A stretch of DNA of 6,446 bases. Source: an uncultured Eubacteriales bacterium (GTDB taxonomy: Bacteria; Bacillota_A; Clostridia; Oscillospirales; Oscillospiraceae). Both the position numbers and the translations under genes were made by a program. Numbering within the stretch: position 1 is the first letter of the stretch; each line of letters begins with the position of its first letter. Location: positions 1 through 6,446 of the forward strand of contig CATJRT010000228.1 in assembly GCA_949742895.1 (NCBI GenBank), given 5' to 3'. The notes beneath the pieces are model-generated. The model was given only the letters and a program-made list of their open reading frames with translations, searched no databases and was not told where the DNA came from. Shown one piece after another: positions 5,276 to 6,446 of this stretch.

Positions 5276-6446
5276 ATGCGCCGATTGCTCATCTTTGGAT
5301 TGCTCCTCCTCCTGACCGCCTGCGCCCCCGCGCCTCCGCCCGCGGAGGAGCCGCCCCCGCCCCAGCCGGAGATTCAGGAGCCGGAGCCGCCCCCCGCCCC
5401 GGTGCGCCAGCCCTATGAGATCAGGGACCCCACGGAGGAGCGGGAGGGCTATGTCCCCTGGACGGGGGTGGTGGAGCATCTGTTTTTTCATCCCGTCATC
5501 GCCTATCCGGAGCTGGCCTTTGACGGCGACAGCCAGGCCAACGGCCTGGACGATTTCATGGTCACCGTGGACGAGTACAACAAAATCCTCCAGAGCGTCT
5601 ATGATAAGGGCTATGTCCTGGTGGACTTGGGCAGCGTCTGGAGGGAGGAGGAGGGGGAGGAGGGCCCGAAAATGGTCCGGAATACCCTGTATCTCCCCGA
5701 GGGGAAAAAGCCCCTGGTCCTCAGCTATGACGACACGAATTACTACCCCTACATGCTGGAAAACGGCTTTGCCCACAAGCTCGTCATAGGAGAGGACCTG
5801 AAAATCGCCTCCTGGGGGCTGGACCCGGAGGGGAATGAGGTGGTAAGCCGGGACCTGGACGCCATTCCCATCCTGGACAAATTTGTGGAAGAGCACCCGG
5901 ATTTCTCCCCCTTCGGGGCCAAGGGCTGTCTGAGCCTGACGGGTTACGAGGGGATTTTGGGTTACCGCACCCAGAGGGACACCAAGGAGTGGGACGACGC
6001 CAAGGAGGCGAACCGCCAGAAGGAGCGGGAAGCCGCGGCCCCCATTGTAGAGGAGCTCCGCCGCACCGGCTGGACGTTTGGCAGCCACACCTGGGGCCAT
6101 ATCCGCCTGGGGGACGGGAACATGACCCGCATTCAGGCGGATACCCAGCGCTGGCTGGACGAGGTGGGCAGTCTGGTGGGGGAGACGGCGATTTTGTTCT
6201 ATCCCCACGGGGAGCGCCCCGACGGCAACGATTGGACCATGACGGGCCCCGCCTTCCGGTACTTACAGGAACAGGGCTTCCGGATTTTCTGTTCCGTGGG
6301 GGTGGAGAGCTTCAGCTTTATAAAAAAGGACATCAGCGCCGTCATCTGCGACCGGCTCCACCCGGACGGCACCACCCTCCGCCACTCCCGGGACCGCTAT
6401 CTCCAATTCTACGACGCCAAGGATATCATAGACTTAACCGTCCGTC
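5276..6446 (+). CDS. Polysaccharide deacetylase lipoprotein, 3' end missing
   Basis: This is a secreted, membrane-anchored carbohydrate esterase-4-type (NodB-like) deacetylase, expected to remove acetyl groups from N-acetylated sugars of peptidoglycan or another glycan. ATG 5276 follows AAAGGA (5261-5266) by 9 bases. A lipoprotein signal runs from residue 1 to the lipobox LTAC, with Cys16 as the lipid site. A Pro/Glu-rich linker follows (about 17-45). In the catalytic domain SYDDTNYY (150-157) is motif 1, with D152 and D153 as the probable base and metal ligand. GSHTWGH (269-275) is motif 2, with metal ligands H271 and H275. FYPHGE (308-313) is the motif 3 equivalent. The variant motif 1 and the segment GAKGCLSLTGYEGILGYRT recall a clostridial subfamily I know from memory. 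The 390 visible residues run off the window with no stop, and the fold looks almost complete. It has its own promoter and no operon partner in view. The natural substrate is unknown. Confidence 0.85.
   Translation, partial: MRRLLIFGLLLLLTACAPAPPPAEEPPPPQPEIQEPEPPPAPVRQPYEIRDPTEEREGYVPWTGVVEHLFFHPVIAYPELAFDGDSQANGLDDFMVTVDEYNKILQSVYDKGYVLVDLGSVWREEEGEEGPKMVRNTLYLPEGKKPLVLSYDDTNYYPYMLENGFAHKLVIGEDLKIASWGLDPEGNEVVSRDLDAIPILDKFVEEHPDFSPFGAKGCLSLTGYEGILGYRTQRDTKEWDDAKEANRQKEREAAAPIVEELRRTGWTFGSHTWGHIRLGDGNMTRIQADTQRWLDEVGSLVGETAILFYPHGERPDGNDWTMTGPAFRYLQEQGFRIFCSVGVESFSFIKKDISAVICDRLHPDGTTLRHSRDRYLQFYDAKDIIDLTVR

Noticed and set aside
5243..6208. 321-residue open frame on the minus strand across the deacetylase gene
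   Set aside because: The + strand frame has a lipobox, linker and three catalytic motifs in order. The minus-strand product shows no family features and ends in Arg/Gly-rich sequence antisense to the Pro/Glu linker.
1..6446. CRISPR array, tRNA or rRNA gene, insertion sequence
   Set aside because: No regularly spaced direct repeats, no tRNA or rRNA signatures, and no transposase frame were seen on either strand.

Overview
The window looks like chromosomal DNA of a GC-rich, spore-forming Clostridia lineage, most likely an Oscillospiraceae-type gut commensal (relatives of Flavonifractor, Lawsonibacter or Oscillibacter). The clues are a recognisable spoVAE gene, the high G+C content, a secreted polysaccharide deacetylase of a clostridial type, and a GTAGGGGC-type palindromic repeat. 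This placement is inference from gene content; no ribosomal marker is present.

Layout, all genes on the + strand. (1) Positions 2-4288 hold the 3' part of a very large gene with strongly biased codons. It probably encodes an abundant S-layer-like surface protein whose N-terminus, and any S-layer homology domains, lie outside the window. It ends at a strong intrinsic terminator (4335-4366). (2) Positions 4419-4775 hold a complete-length spoVAE reading frame, the small membrane subunit of the SpoVA dipicolinic-acid channel. It carries an in-frame TAG at codon 25, where the family normally has lysine. The gene stands alone between two terminators, with no spoVAC or spoVAD beside it. (3) Positions 4776-5275 hold no protein gene. 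This stretch contains a two-way terminator, a chain of hairpins that could be a small RNA read from the minus strand, an 81-bp palindromic repeat, and the promoter region of the next gene, which is rich in short inverted repeats. (4) From 5276 to the window end is a lipoprotein polysaccharide deacetylase, cut at its 3' end.

The three genes appear to be separate transcription units and not an operon. A loose theme is the cell envelope and spore: a surface layer protein, a spore channel subunit and a cell-wall or glycan deacetylase. The observations most worth a second look are the amber codon in spoVAE, the structured non-coding stretch at 4866-5046, and the abrupt change of codon choice inside the surface-protein gene near position 2800.
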